From Opitutales bacterium (GTDB taxonomy: Bacteria; Verrucomicrobiota; Verrucomicrobiia; Opitutales; UBA953): a stretch of DNA of 64,000 nucleotides. The stretch lies in the NCBI GenBank assembly GCA_017546455.1, contig JAFYWY010000055.1:1-64000 (forward strand), in the 5' to 3' direction. Shown one piece after another: positions 37,560 through 47,365 of this stretch. Below the pieces are notes generated by a model. The model searched no databases. It was not told the origin of the DNA and was given only the letters and a program-made list of their open reading frames with translations. The number at the start of each line of letters is the position of its first letter. The stretch's first letter is position 1. The translations under genes and the position numbers were made by a program.

Positions 37560-39551
37560 ATGAAAGCCTCCTCCCTTACCCTTTTCGCTTTGGCTTCCCT
37601 GCTTGTTCCCGCAAGCGCTTTCGCACAGGCCACCATCAACAACGGGCAGATGGGAAGCACTGCCGGCGACTACCGAAGCAGTACCCTGTCCCAGCAGTCC
37701 GACAAAATTTTCGACGCCGATTCCGACCTGATCAATCCCGGCGAAGGCATGATGCGCTGGAAGGGGAAAATTTTTAATATCGAAGACACCAAATTCTTCC
37801 GGGAGCGCTTCGAACGCTACCTTTCGGAACCCGCTCCCGAGGGGGACCCCGAAGAATACCAAAAGCTTCTGAAGCGCGTTCATAAACTGCTCAAGCAGGA
37901 GTCCATTCCGGAAAACCGCGTGAACGGCGAAATGATTAAAGCGATGTCGATGTTGCTCGAGCTTTCGGAATACGAAGTCGATTCCGGGCAATCGCTCACC
38001 CTGGCCAAACAGGTTTACAAGGCCTGCCGCCAGCGCGCCGAACTGATTGAACTTTACGCCTGGCAAAAAGCACTTCAAACGGAGCAGAAGAAACTGCGCC
38101 AGAAGATCGATAACCGCGAAAAGATTCGCCGCGTCCAGGAAGAATCCCTTAACGCCGGGCAAAAGAAAGGGCAAAAGAAAACCCTTCCGCCGTCGCAGGA
38201 GCAGCAATTCCTCTCCGAAGCGGCCGCCGAAAATAAAGTCGCCATCAAGGCAAAGGGCAACGAAGCGCAGGTGCTCGGCACCAAATCGAAGCTCGAATTC
38301 CAGAGCCTGATGGTGAGCTTTTTGGTCTCCCGCCGCTACGAACACGCCCTGCTTGCCTCGTCGTTTTACCGCGTCCTTTTCAAAGGTTCGCAGCACGACC
38401 TCAAGGTCGGCGAAAAGGAATTCGACGAATTGCTCCCGATTTCGAACTTTATTCCTTCGCTGGAATCCTTCGACCAAATCGCGCGGGAACTCCAGGGCGA
38501 AACGCGTAAATGCGTCAAGGGCAGCGAGACGCTTTGGGACGCCGGGCAAAAATACCACGCCTTCCGCCAATTGCTTTCCGCCTACTTTATCGGCGAAAAC
38601 GAAGTACGCGTCGCCTACTATCCCGCAGAACGCAAGGCGGAATTCCTCCAGCTTTGGTTCAACCTTCGCGAGCTCATGCGCCAAAGCGAAAACAAAGACC
38701 TCGGCGCCATCGACGCCAACCTCGAAAAAATCTTGGCCTTTGCCCCGGACTTCCCCGCTTCCGAAGTGACCGGAAAGCTCAACGCCGCCAAGCAGGCCAG
38801 CAATATGGCCATCCTCCGCGCACGCCAGACGGCGATGATGGCCGGAGCCGCCGGAACGCCCGAAGCCATGGACCGCGCAATGGCGGATATCGAGAGCTAC
38901 CTGCGCACGGCCGCGGAATTCTGGCCGCAAAATCCGGAAATCCCCAAATTCATGGAAGACGTGCTGGCGCGCACCAATGTGCTCGCACAACTTGCCCCGG
39001 AATTCGACCGCCTCGTCGCCGCTAAAAAAACGCGAGAAATTTTCAATCGCCGCGCCGAATTCACCGCCGCGCTGATGCAGGATGCCGCCCGCCGCGAACG
39101 CTTCGAGGAAATCATTTCCCATGTCGCCCAAATCGAAACCGTGCTCACCCAGGTGAATATGCTCCTGGCGCGCCACGACGACTACATCGCGTGGGACATG
39201 TTGCTTTCCGCCGAAGCCATCGATCCGGAAGACGATCAGGTCATCCGCACGAAAGCACGCGTCGCCCCGCTTGTGTCCGACTATTCCCGCCTGCTGGAAC
39301 GCGCCGCAGCCGATGAACGTGCCGGAAAATATTCCGAAGCGCTCAATAAATTCCTCGCTGCGGAAAGCCTCAACAGCGCGTCCGAAGTCTGCCGCCAAGG
39401 AATTCAGCGCACGGCGGAAGCCCTCCTGAACTCCATTCCCGCGAGCGCCGCCGGCGTTTCCGTCCTTCCGGAAAAAAGCCCTGACGCCACCGCAGCATCG
39501 CCTGCCGAGTCCGCAACATCGAACGGCGAAGCCGACGACTGGGATTTTTAG
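37560..39551 (+). CDS. Large secreted helical protein of unknown function
   Basis: The 663-aa protein starts at ATG 37560 with a signal peptide (SSLTLFALASLLVPASAFAQ). The rest is mostly charged helix with no beta-repeats. There is a coiled-coil/Lys-Gln-rich stretch around residues 175-225 (QTEQKKLRQKIDNREKIRRV). Residues about 560-640 contain a TPR-like pair (WDMLLSAEAIDPEDDQVIRT, AGKYSEALNKFLAAESLN). It ends WDF. I recognise no family. It lies between two membrane proteins (37172 and 39593) in one tight run, suggesting an envelope-associated complex. Confidence 0.7.
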   Translation: MKASSLTLFALASLLVPASAFAQATINNGQMGSTAGDYRSSTLSQQSDKIFDADSDLINPGEGMMRWKGKIFNIEDTKFFRERFERYLSEPAPEGDPEEYQKLLKRVHKLLKQESIPENRVNGEMIKAMSMLLELSEYEVDSGQSLTLAKQVYKACRQRAELIELYAWQKALQTEQKKLRQKIDNREKIRRVQEESLNAGQKKGQKKTLPPSQEQQFLSEAAAENKVAIKAKGNEAQVLGTKSKLEFQSLMVSFLVSRRYEHALLASSFYRVLFKGSQHDLKVGEKEFDELLPISNFIPSLESFDQIARELQGETRKCVKGSETLWDAGQKYHAFRQLLSAYFIGENEVRVAYYPAERKAEFLQLWFNLRELMRQSENKDLGAIDANLEKILAFAPDFPASEVTGKLNAAKQASNMAILRARQTAMMAGAAGTPEAMDRAMADIESYLRTAAEFWPQNPEIPKFMEDVLARTNVLAQLAPEFDRLVAAKKTREIFNRRAEFTAALMQDAARRERFEEIISHVAQIETVLTQVNMLLARHDDYIAWDMLLSAEAIDPEDDQVIRTKARVAPLVSDYSRLLERAAADERAGKYSEALNKFLAAESLNSASEVCRQGIQRTAEALLNSIPASAAGVSVLPEKSPDATAASPAESATSNGEADDWDF

Positions 39552-39592
39552 GATTTTCAAACGACCGATTTTCGGAGAAACTTATTTCAATT

Positions 39593-40222
39593 ATGAACCT
39601 TACAGCAAAAATCAGTCGTGAATGGCGCGATCGTATGATCATTGTCCTGCTCATGCTCTTGGGCTCCTCTGCCTGGTTCTTTTATGACGGAGCTGTCGCC
39701 TATCCGAAATACAACATCAAGGCCGATGCCTACGCGGAACTCCAACGCGTCTATCAGGCGGACGAAACCCTTCTTAAGGAAAAATGGAAGGCGCTCGCCA
39801 TCGAAAATCACTGGGACCCGGAAGACGTACCTAAAAAGCGTAAGGACGAAGCCCAGCAATTTCGCTGGGGAAGCGGCCTGCTTATTATCTCCGTCGCATT
39901 CCTGCTGTGGATGCTCCGCGAAATGCACCGCATCATTCTCGCGGACGACGAAAAATTTATCGGCATCACGCGCGCCGTCATTCCTTTCAACGCACTGCGG
40001 GAAATCCGCTTCGATTCCGTTTTCGGAGTCGATAAACGCCGCTGGGACAAAAAAGGAATCGCCGTCGTTTTTTATAAAACCGAAAAAGGCGTACGTGCCT
40101 CCGCTCTGATTGACGAATACAAATACGCGGGGAGCGAACGCATCCTCGAGCGTTGCGAAGCAATCATCGAAGAAAAGAAAGCCCGCAAGGCTACCGAATC
40201 CGCCGAGCAAGATTCGAAATAA
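39593..40222 (+). CDS. Two-helix membrane protein of unknown function
   Basis: The 209-aa protein has two membrane segments (MIIVLLMLLGSSAWFFY and LLIISVAFLLWMLREM) around a helical exported or internal loop of about 55 residues. The C-terminal domain (IPFNALREIRFDSVFGVDKR, IAVVFYKTEKGVRASALIDE) has the strand pattern of PH-like membrane domains. No name can be given. It is 41 bp downstream of the secreted helical protein and 48 bp before aas. Confidence 0.6.
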   Translation: MNLTAKISREWRDRMIIVLLMLLGSSAWFFYDGAVAYPKYNIKADAYAELQRVYQADETLLKEKWKALAIENHWDPEDVPKKRKDEAQQFRWGSGLLIISVAFLLWMLREMHRIILADDEKFIGITRAVIPFNALREIRFDSVFGVDKRRWDKKGIAVVFYKTEKGVRASALIDEYKYAGSERILERCEAIIEEKKARKATESAEQDSK

Positions 40223-40270
40223 TCCTTCCTCTCAACACACTAAACACCCGAAACATAAAACATTAAACCC

Positions 40271-42661
40271 ATGCTTTACGTTCTCAGTACACTCAACCTG
40301 CAAGGCATTCAGTCCTTTGCGGCAAACCATCCCGCACTTAGCGTGATTATCGCCCTGGTCGCCGCCTTCCTGCTTTGGGTAATCGGCTTCGCCGTTTACA
40401 AAAAAAGCTCCGAACACGGCAAGGAAATGACCTGGACTTACGCCGCTTTTTGGGGTGTTTTCGCCCTTATCTGCGCTCCGCTTTACCGCATCCGCAAGCT
40501 CAACATCGACTCGATTCCTAAGGAAGGCGGCGTCCTGCTCTTCTCCAATCACGTATCGTACATCGACGTCATCATCCTCGGGCTCGCCTCCAAACGCCCC
40601 GTCCGATTCCTCTCCTGGGCCGGCTTCGAACGCGTCCCCGTGTTGAGCTGGTTCATGCGCACGATGCACACGATCCCCGTCTCCCCCGCGCGTGCGAAAG
40701 ACGGCATCCAAACCGCCGTCGAAGCGCTCCGTAAGGGCCAAGTCGTCTGCATTTTCCCGGAAGGCGGCATCACGCGCAGCGGTAGCCTGCGTCCCTTCCA
40801 AGGCGGCTTCAAGCTGATCGCCTCGCGCGCCGACGTCCCCGTCGTCCCCGTCTATGTCGACGGCCTCTGGCACTCCGTCTTCAGCTATCGCCATAAGAAA
40901 TTCTTCTGGAAACTCCCGCAGCTCCGCCCGACTCCGGTCACCGTTCTCGCCGGAACGCCGTTCCGCATGGGTAAAAATCCGGGCGACAAAAACGTCTCGG
41001 AAGCGCGTCAGGCTCTGCTCGACTTGGGTTGCGAAGCCTTCTCGATGCGTGAGGAACTTCAGGAAAAGCACGTCGCCGAAACCATCCTCGAAGCGGCCGC
41101 CGCTCATCCGTTCCACGTCGGCATCGTTGACCACTCGCGCGAACGCATGGTCCTCAAGCGCGGGATTCTCGTCGCCGCAGCCTACTGCTTGGCCAAGCGC
41201 ATTCGCCGCCAGGTCCGCGAACACCGCGTCGGTATCGTCCTTCCGGCCGGAACGCCGGGTGTCCTCGCCAACTACGCCGTTTCTTTCGCCGGCAAAATTC
41301 CGGTAAACCTCAACTTCACCCTCGGACGCGCTCAGGTCGAAGCCTGCCTTAAAAAGGCGGACATCCGCACGATGATTACCGTCGCGCCGATGAAAAAACA
41401 GATTGAGGACCGTCTCCCCGAATTTCCGTGGACCAAGTCCCAGATTGATATTCTGACGTGGATGAAAAACATCAACCGCTCGGAAATCATTCTCGCGTTT
41501 CTCCAGCTCATCCTCCTCCCGAGCTTCATCACCAAGCGCCTGTGGCGTATTCCGACCAAGGGCGGCAACCGTGAAGCGGCCCTGCTCTTCACCAGCGGCA
41601 GTTCCGGCATGCCGAAGGCGGCCGTCATTTCGCACCGCAATATCATCGCGAACGTAACGCAGATTGAGGACTACGACATCCTCCCGCCGAAGACGCGCCT
41701 GCTCTGCAACCTTCCGATCTTCCACTGCTTCGGCTTCACCGTCCTCCTCTGGTTCTCCGGAACGCAGGACATCGTCGCCGTCACCACGCCCTCGCCGCTC
41801 GATTACCAGAAGAACCTCATGGCAATCGAAAACGAAGGCATTACCGCGATGATCAGCACGCCGACCTTCCTGCGTTCGTACCTGAAAAAGGCGACGCCGG
41901 AGCAGATGAAATCGCTCTACCTCGTCGTTGCCGGTGCCGAAAAATCGCCGGACGGATTTGCAAAAGCTTGGGAAACGAAGTTCCCGAACTCGCACTACCT
42001 CGACGGCTACGGCATGACGGAAGCTTCGCCCGTCGTCTCCGTCAACAAACCGGACGTCTCCGTGAAAAACGGCGAACCGGGAGAAGTACACGAAGGCACC
42101 AAACTCGGCGCCGTCGGGATCCTCTTCCCGGGCATGACCGCCAAGGTGCTCGACGTGGACAACGACAAGCTCTGCTCCTTCAACGAACCCGGCATGCTCT
42201 ACCTGAAGGGCCCGAACATCTTCCCGGGCTACCTCAACGACGACGGCGTGCCTGTTCCCGCAACCGACGACGAAGGCTGGTACAAGAGCGGCGACATCGT
42301 CTCGCTCGACGAAAGCGGATTCATCACAATCCGCGGACGCCTCTCCCGCTTCTCCAAGATCGGCGGTGAAATGGTCCCGCACGGCACCATCGAAGAAACG
42401 ATTTCCCGCGTGCTCGAACTCGATATCGAGCAGCTCCAAATCGCCATCACGGCTCGCCCCGACCCCGCAAAGGGCGAACAGATTGTTCTGCTGACGACGA
42501 TTGCCGATCTGAATCTTGCGGATCTCTGCAAAAAACTTTCCGCCGCCGGCCTCGCCAACCTCTGGCTTCCGCGCGAAATGAAGGTCATCGAAAAAATTCC
42601 GGTTCTCGGCACCGGCAAGCTCGATATCAAGGCTTGCGCCGCCATCGCCGCCGAAAAGTAA
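40271..42661 (+). CDS. aas: Bifunctional lysophospholipid acyltransferase / acyl-ACP synthetase (Aas-like)
   Basis: The 796-aa protein has an N-terminal membrane segment (residues about 22-43), a PlsC-type acyltransferase with NHVSYID (93-99) and FPEGGITRSG (about 159-168), then an AMP-forming synthetase with LLFTSGSSGMPKAAVISHRN (about 438-457), DGYGMTEASPVVS and GWYKSGDIVSLDESGFITIRGR. This is the order of E. coli Aas, which re-acylates lyso-phospholipids at the inner membrane. The final PxxGTGKLD motif with the catalytic Lys is present (IPVLGTGKLDIK). A strong terminator follows. Confidence 0.92.
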   Translation: MLYVLSTLNLQGIQSFAANHPALSVIIALVAAFLLWVIGFAVYKKSSEHGKEMTWTYAAFWGVFALICAPLYRIRKLNIDSIPKEGGVLLFSNHVSYIDVIILGLASKRPVRFLSWAGFERVPVLSWFMRTMHTIPVSPARAKDGIQTAVEALRKGQVVCIFPEGGITRSGSLRPFQGGFKLIASRADVPVVPVYVDGLWHSVFSYRHKKFFWKLPQLRPTPVTVLAGTPFRMGKNPGDKNVSEARQALLDLGCEAFSMREELQEKHVAETILEAAAAHPFHVGIVDHSRERMVLKRGILVAAAYCLAKRIRRQVREHRVGIVLPAGTPGVLANYAVSFAGKIPVNLNFTLGRAQVEACLKKADIRTMITVAPMKKQIEDRLPEFPWTKSQIDILTWMKNINRSEIILAFLQLILLPSFITKRLWRIPTKGGNREAALLFTSGSSGMPKAAVISHRNIIANVTQIEDYDILPPKTRLLCNLPIFHCFGFTVLLWFSGTQDIVAVTTPSPLDYQKNLMAIENEGITAMISTPTFLRSYLKKATPEQMKSLYLVVAGAEKSPDGFAKAWETKFPNSHYLDGYGMTEASPVVSVNKPDVSVKNGEPGEVHEGTKLGAVGILFPGMTAKVLDVDNDKLCSFNEPGMLYLKGPNIFPGYLNDDGVPVPATDDEGWYKSGDIVSLDESGFITIRGRLSRFSKIGGEMVPHGTIEETISRVLELDIEQLQIAITARPDPAKGEQIVLLTTIADLNLADLCKKLSAAGLANLWLPREMKVIEKIPVLGTGKLDIKACAAIAAEK

Positions 42662-42675
42662 ATCCGGCCGAACCG

Positions 42676-42716
42676 ATAGCCGCCGACGGAACTCCCGTCG
42701 GCGGCTATTTGTTTTT
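42676..42716 (+). terminator. Rho-independent terminator of aas
   Basis: ATAGCCGCCGACGG pairs with CCGTCGGCGGCTAT (14 bp, loop AACTC), followed by TTGTTTTTT. Confidence 0.9.
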
Positions 42717-42794
42717 TCGCGCCTAAAAATAAATGAATAAAACACTGCACTCCCGCCGCTTTTTCTTTAAAACTCTGTGCAGGTACTTTTTTGA

Positions 42795-43784
42795 ATGAAA
42801 AAACGATTTTTGAAAATTTTCGTAATCGCGCTCGCCCTTTTGTTGTCAGCCGGAATTATCGCGGGCGCAATCCTCGGATTTTTTGCCCGCCGTGAAATCA
42901 TTGCGGAGACTTTCACCGTATCTGCACCCGAGCTCCCCGAGGCCGCCACGGACTCCGCCCAAGGCGTTCCCGTCGGCTCGCCCTTCGACCTGCGCATCAT
43001 CACGGAAACAGCCCTCTCCTTTCAAACGCCGTTCCGCTTGGAAATCTCACTGCCGGAAGGTCTTGAAGTCCGCGAAAATGCCGTACAACATTTCACGTTC
43101 GACTGGACACACCGCCGAGGAGATATCCGCCTCTCGCTACTCGCCTTCAACGCGGGAACATTCAGCGGCGGAAAAATCGAACTCATCTCAAGCGTAAACG
43201 GCAATCCCCGGACGCAGACCCTCGAACTTCCGATCATCTTCGCCGCCCTGCCGGAAACCGCACCCGACGAACAACTCCGCCTTGCCGGGACTCTCAGCGC
43301 CGCCGACACCCGGGAATCGCATTCATTTATCTGGCTCGCCGCCGTCATCCTCCCGCTAATCGCCCTCGCCGTCCTGATGCTTCTCCAACGCCGGAGAAAA
43401 ACGCCCGCGCCGGAAATCCCGGTTTGGGTGCTCGCCCAAAACGAACTCGACGCCCTGCGCGGCGAAATCAGCTCCGGCCGTCTCGGAGCCATCGCCGTCG
43501 TCACACGCCTTTCCGATATTGTCCGCCGTTACCTTTCCCGCCGCTTCGCACTGAGTGCCGACGCAATGACTTCTCAGGAATTTTTCGCCTCGATGGAACG
43601 CGGCAACAGCCCGCTTGCATCCAAGCACCGTCAGTTTCTCCGTGAATTTTTAAGCGCGGCAGACCTGATTAAATTTGCCGGAGTCTCCGCCAGCGCGGAA
43701 CAGGCTCATTCAGCCCTTGAGCGCGCCGAATCCCTCGTCCGAGAAACCGTTCCCGCACCGGAACAGCCCGTCGAAAAAGCCTAA
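42795..43784 (+). CDS. BatD/DUF4381-like membrane protein of the Bat operon
   Basis: The 329-aa product has an N-terminal anchor or signal (IFVIALALLLSAGIIAGAILGF), an exported beta-rich part (PFRLEISLPEGLEVRENAVQ) as in BatD/oxygen-tolerance proteins, a membrane helix (SFIWLAAVILPLIALAVLML) and a cytoplasmic domain (LDALRGEISSGRLGAIAVVT, LSDIVRRYLSRRFAL) like DUF4381 proteins. It sits 11 bp before a VWA gene, the usual Bat gene order. Bat proteins form envelope complexes whose exact role is unsettled. The MoxR ATPase that normally heads such operons is not in the window. Confidence 0.7.
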   Translation: MKKRFLKIFVIALALLLSAGIIAGAILGFFARREIIAETFTVSAPELPEAATDSAQGVPVGSPFDLRIITETALSFQTPFRLEISLPEGLEVRENAVQHFTFDWTHRRGDIRLSLLAFNAGTFSGGKIELISSVNGNPRTQTLELPIIFAALPETAPDEQLRLAGTLSAADTRESHSFIWLAAVILPLIALAVLMLLQRRRKTPAPEIPVWVLAQNELDALRGEISSGRLGAIAVVTRLSDIVRRYLSRRFALSADAMTSQEFFASMERGNSPLASKHRQFLREFLSAADLIKFAGVSASAEQAHSALERAESLVRETVPAPEQPVEKA

Positions 43785-43795
43785 TCCCTTCCTCC

Positions 43796-44833
43796 ATGGA
43801 CCATTTTCATCTCCAGTTTCCTTGGGCCCTCGTCCTTCTGATTCCGCTCGCATTACTCATTTGGCGCCAGCTCGCCAAACGCGAACCCGCCCTGCAAATT
43901 CCGTCGCTCGCGCAAATCCCCGCCGGCAAGCTCAAACGCCTTTCTCCCGCCCGCATCATCCCTGCAGCCTTTTACGCCGTCGCGGGCTGCCTCATGATTA
44001 TCGCCCTCGCCGGCCCGCGCTTTGACGCAGGAGAAATCCGACAGAAAAGCGAAGGCATCGACATCATGATTGCCATCGACCTTTCCGATTCGATGTCTGC
44101 CTACGATCCCGCAAAAAATCTGCGGACGGACAGCGAAATCCGCCGCGCCCACGAAGCCGGTGAAACGCTCCGACGCCTCGACACCTGCAAGGAGGAAATT
44201 AAGCAATTTATCAAAGCCCGTCCCAACGACCGCATCGGCCTGATTGCCTTTGCCGACCTCCCTTACGCCCTTTGCCCGCCGACGCTCGACCACGCCTGGC
44301 TACTCAAGCAAATCGACGCCCTCGAATTGCACACAATCGGCGAAGGAACCGGACTCGCCGCGCCGATTATTTCCGTCGTCGACCGCACGAAAGATTCCGA
44401 TGCCGAACGCAAGGTCATGGTCCTTTTCACGGACGGCTCCAACACGGTCCAAAACAAAGTGACTCCCGAGCAGGCCGCCAAAATCGCCAACGATTACAAA
44501 CTCACCGTCCACACCGTCGGCATCGGTAGCCGCCGTTCCTACATCGAACAACGCGGCTTTTTCGGCAAACAGCTGATGGCCTACCCGAACGCCTTCGACG
44601 AAGCGCTACTGAAGAAAATCGCCGAAACAACGGGCGGAAATTATTATGCCGCCGACGACCGCGAAGCCATGCGCGCCGCCCTCGACGCAATCGACAAACT
44701 CGAAAAAACGCCCGAAGAGCTCCCGCGAATTGCGCTTTATGACGAAAAGGCCGACGACTTCGCCGGCTACGCCCTCGCCGCCCTGCTCATCGGTTTCCTC
44801 CTTTCCCGAAGCGTTTTCCTGCGTTTCCCGTAA
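43796..44833 (+). CDS. batA: VWA-domain membrane protein BatA-like
   Basis: The 345-aa protein has two N-terminal membrane segments (FPWALVLLIPLALLIW; IPAAFYAVAGCLMIIALAGP), then a von Willebrand A domain with an intact MIDAS (DLSDSMS, plus TGLAAP Thr/Gly and FTDGSNT), and a C-terminal membrane helix (YALAALLIGFLLSRSVFL). This is the BatA topology, where the metal-binding domain faces the periplasm. It is the second gene of the operon. Confidence 0.85.
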   Translation: MDHFHLQFPWALVLLIPLALLIWRQLAKREPALQIPSLAQIPAGKLKRLSPARIIPAAFYAVAGCLMIIALAGPRFDAGEIRQKSEGIDIMIAIDLSDSMSAYDPAKNLRTDSEIRRAHEAGETLRRLDTCKEEIKQFIKARPNDRIGLIAFADLPYALCPPTLDHAWLLKQIDALELHTIGEGTGLAAPIISVVDRTKDSDAERKVMVLFTDGSNTVQNKVTPEQAAKIANDYKLTVHTVGIGSRRSYIEQRGFFGKQLMAYPNAFDEALLKKIAETTGGNYYAADDREAMRAALDAIDKLEKTPEELPRIALYDEKADDFAGYALAALLIGFLLSRSVFLRFP

Positions 44834-44852
44834 ATTTTGAATTTTGCTCATC

Positions 44853-47054
44853 ATGGAATTTTTCATCCATCCCGACCGCCTTTGGCACTTGCTCTGGATT
44901 ATTCCCGCCCTGACTATCGCGGCGATTTGGGCGAGCGTGTGCCGACAACGCGCACTGCATCAATTACTCGGCAAGGCCCATTTTTCCGAGAAAGGCAAGC
45001 TCCCCGTCGGCATCAACACCTCGCCGAATAAACGCCTGTTGCGCTTCTTTCTCCTGATCGCCACGGCAATTTTGCTGACCGCGGCCTGGGCGCGCCCGAG
45101 CTGGGGCGAAAAAATCGTTCCGTTTACCGGTGCCGGAAGAGATGTCGTTGTTGCGCTCGACCTCTCCAAATCCATGCTCTGCGAAGACGTTAAACCGAAT
45201 CGCCTCGAACACGCCAAACGCTTTGCCGACGAGCTTTCCGCGCGCCTGCCCGGTGACCGCTTCGGCCTCGTTTCCTTTGCAGGGAAAGCTCTCGACGTTT
45301 GCCCGCTCACTTTCGACCGCGTCAGTTTCCGCTACATTTTAAACGACCAGAAAATCGGCACCGTCCCCGTCGGCGGAACAAACCTCGAAGCCGCACTGAA
45401 GACCGCCGCAAGCGCCTTTGATGCAGCAGAGAATCCCGGCCACTGCGCCATCGTCCTCATCTCCGACGGCGGAGAACTCACCGGCTCGCTTGCCCGGGAA
45501 GCCGAAAAACTCCGTGCCGCCAAACTGCCGGTCGTCGTCATCGGCGTCGGCGATCCCGCAATTGCCGCCCCCATTCCCGTCCCTCAAGAAAACGGGCGCG
45601 TCGCCTACCTTAAAGACCGCGACGGCAACACCGTCAACACGCGCCTCGAAGAAACGCCGCTTGCCGCACTCGCGGCTAAAACCGGCGGTGTTTACATTCG
45701 CTCGACGACAACGGAGATGGGCGATGCGCTTGCCGCCGCCTGGATTAAAAAATTGACGCCCGGCGCACAAAAGGAAAATGTCCACGCGGTTCCGATTGAA
45801 CGCCGCGAATGGGTCCTCATCCCCGCGCTCCTTTTCTTTTCCCTTTATCTCCTGCTCGGCGAATCGCTTTCCCGCACCCGCGGATTGCGCGCATCAGCCT
45901 TTCGCCTTCTGCTCCGCGCTCCGAAATTGCTGATCGGAACACTCCTCCTAATCGGGATCACCGGTCATCTCCCGGCCCAAACGGAGGCAGCGGAAGCAAC
46001 GGAGGAAAACGAAAACGCTCCGGAAGAATCCGCCGAAGCCCTCTACAATCGCGCGCTCCAAGCCCAGGAACAAGGCGATATCGCCCGCTCCCGCGAACTT
46101 TATCAAAGCGCCCTCGCACGGCCTCAGGTTTCTCCGGAACTGCGCTCGGCAACGACGCAAAATCTCGGCGCTGGATTCCACGCCGAAGGACGCAACGGCA
46201 CGCGGGAAACCGGCCAAGCCGCGCAGACGAATTTGGACGAGGCCTTGAAAACCGCCGGCGTTGCCGAAAAGAAATTTGAGCAGGCACGCACCTTTTACCG
46301 CGATTTTCTCCGCGCCAACGACGCGGCGGAGACGGCCGGAACAACGCGTAACCTCCAAATCCTGCTCAACGAAATGAAGCAACTCGAAGAGCTTAAAAAG
46401 CAGATTCAAGAGCTCAAAAAGCAACAGCAGGAAGCGGCTCAAAAAGCGCAGGAAGCCGCGCAACAGCAGCAACAGGCCAACAACGAAAAGAACGCCGGAC
46501 AAGAGCAAAACCAACAGCAGCAAAACGCCGCAACCCAAGCACAGGAACAGGCCCGCCAAGCGGCGGATCAAATGCGTCAGTCCGCCGAAAAGCTGAATAA
46601 CGAGTCTTTGAAAAATGCCGCGCAGGAAGCCTCCCGCGAACTTCAAAAAGCCCAAGAAGCGCAAGCCGGCGGCGACGGAGAAAAGGCGGAAGAGCACCTC
46701 AAAAAAGCGGCGGAAATCCTTCAGTCCGAAATGCAGAAAAACGGGCAATCGGATTCGGAAAAACAGGACGCTTCCGATCAGAAGCAATCGGACTCCCAAG
46801 CTTCCGAAGGCGAGGATTCCCGTGACGAAAACAAGGACGGCGAGTCCAACGGCGATCAAGGGCAAGACGATCTTTCTCAAGAACCGGAAGAACAATCCGC
46901 CGCCGCAGCAAAAGCCGCCGAAGAAGAGCGGGAACTCGACCGCGCCGCCACGGAAGCCGTTCTTCGCGACATGGCTCAGGAAGAAGCCGAGCGCCGCAAA
47001 GCCATTCAGCAAATCCGCAACTCCCGAGTCCGGGAAGTCGAAAAGGACTGGTAA
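44853..47054 (+). CDS. batB: Fused BatB-BatC protein: VWA domain plus TPR and Gln-rich coil
   Basis: The 733-aa protein starts at ATG 44853. Residues 1-345 are BatB-like: membrane segments, then a VWA with MIDAS DLSKSML and ISDGGELTGS, then a helix near 330. After a further membrane segment (about 355-375) comes a BatC-like part with TPR features (ALYNRALQAQEQGDIARSRE). About 505-600 are extremely Gln/Ala/Lys-rich coiled coil (QEAAQKAQEAAQQQQQAN), then an acidic Ser/Asp/Glu region and a basic end. BatB and BatC are usually separate, so this is a fusion. It ends the operon; no terminator hairpin follows directly. Confidence 0.85.
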   Translation: MEFFIHPDRLWHLLWIIPALTIAAIWASVCRQRALHQLLGKAHFSEKGKLPVGINTSPNKRLLRFFLLIATAILLTAAWARPSWGEKIVPFTGAGRDVVVALDLSKSMLCEDVKPNRLEHAKRFADELSARLPGDRFGLVSFAGKALDVCPLTFDRVSFRYILNDQKIGTVPVGGTNLEAALKTAASAFDAAENPGHCAIVLISDGGELTGSLAREAEKLRAAKLPVVVIGVGDPAIAAPIPVPQENGRVAYLKDRDGNTVNTRLEETPLAALAAKTGGVYIRSTTTEMGDALAAAWIKKLTPGAQKENVHAVPIERREWVLIPALLFFSLYLLLGESLSRTRGLRASAFRLLLRAPKLLIGTLLLIGITGHLPAQTEAAEATEENENAPEESAEALYNRALQAQEQGDIARSRELYQSALARPQVSPELRSATTQNLGAGFHAEGRNGTRETGQAAQTNLDEALKTAGVAEKKFEQARTFYRDFLRANDAAETAGTTRNLQILLNEMKQLEELKKQIQELKKQQQEAAQKAQEAAQQQQQANNEKNAGQEQNQQQQNAATQAQEQARQAADQMRQSAEKLNNESLKNAAQEASRELQKAQEAQAGGDGEKAEEHLKKAAEILQSEMQKNGQSDSEKQDASDQKQSDSQASEGEDSRDENKDGESNGDQGQDDLSQEPEEQSAAAAKAAEEERELDRAATEAVLRDMAQEEAERRKAIQQIRNSRVREVEKDW

Positions 47055-47079
47055 ACGGAAGCCTCAGCAAGCGTCCAAG

Positions 47080-47337
47080 CTAAAATCCCTTAGGGGCAAA
47101 ACACATTTTGGGATTGAAACCTGCGAGCGAGCACGCATGATTTGCGATGCTCTGCAGTGTTCGAGCCTCCGTCAAAAGTCCTCTTTTCCTATGAGTCTAT
47201 TACGGGATTCGCTCTGCGGCAGAAAGGCGCACGCCGCTTCGGCGGAAGCAAATTTTGCCGCACTTGAAGCCCACCTTGCCAAACATGGTGCAAGAGATTT
47301 GGCGCGAGACGGCACAGGCGGAGTTTTTTTGTGCTCC
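47080..47337 (+). ncRNA. Possible structured RNA downstream of the Bat operon
   Basis: The 311-bp gap 47055-47365 has no convincing protein gene but several nested stems. AATCCC/GGGATT lies near 47085-47120. GAGCA/TGCTC is near 47132-47154. An outer stem TGCGGCA (47216-47222) / TGCCGCA (47257-47263) encloses CCGC-TTCG-GCGG (47235-47246). GCCAAA/TTTGGC is at 47279-47304. A CCGTC (47170)/GACGG (47308) closing pair is followed by TTTTTTT at 47324-47330. It does not match tmRNA, RNase P, SRP or 6S signatures that I know. The call rests on hand folding. Confidence 0.3.
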
Positions 47338-47365
47338 GACAACATACCCGGACACTCTTCCGAAA

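Noticed and set aside
40232-42745. 837-codon minus-strand frame opposite aas
   Set aside because: Shadow of the highly biased aas gene, no recognisable domain.
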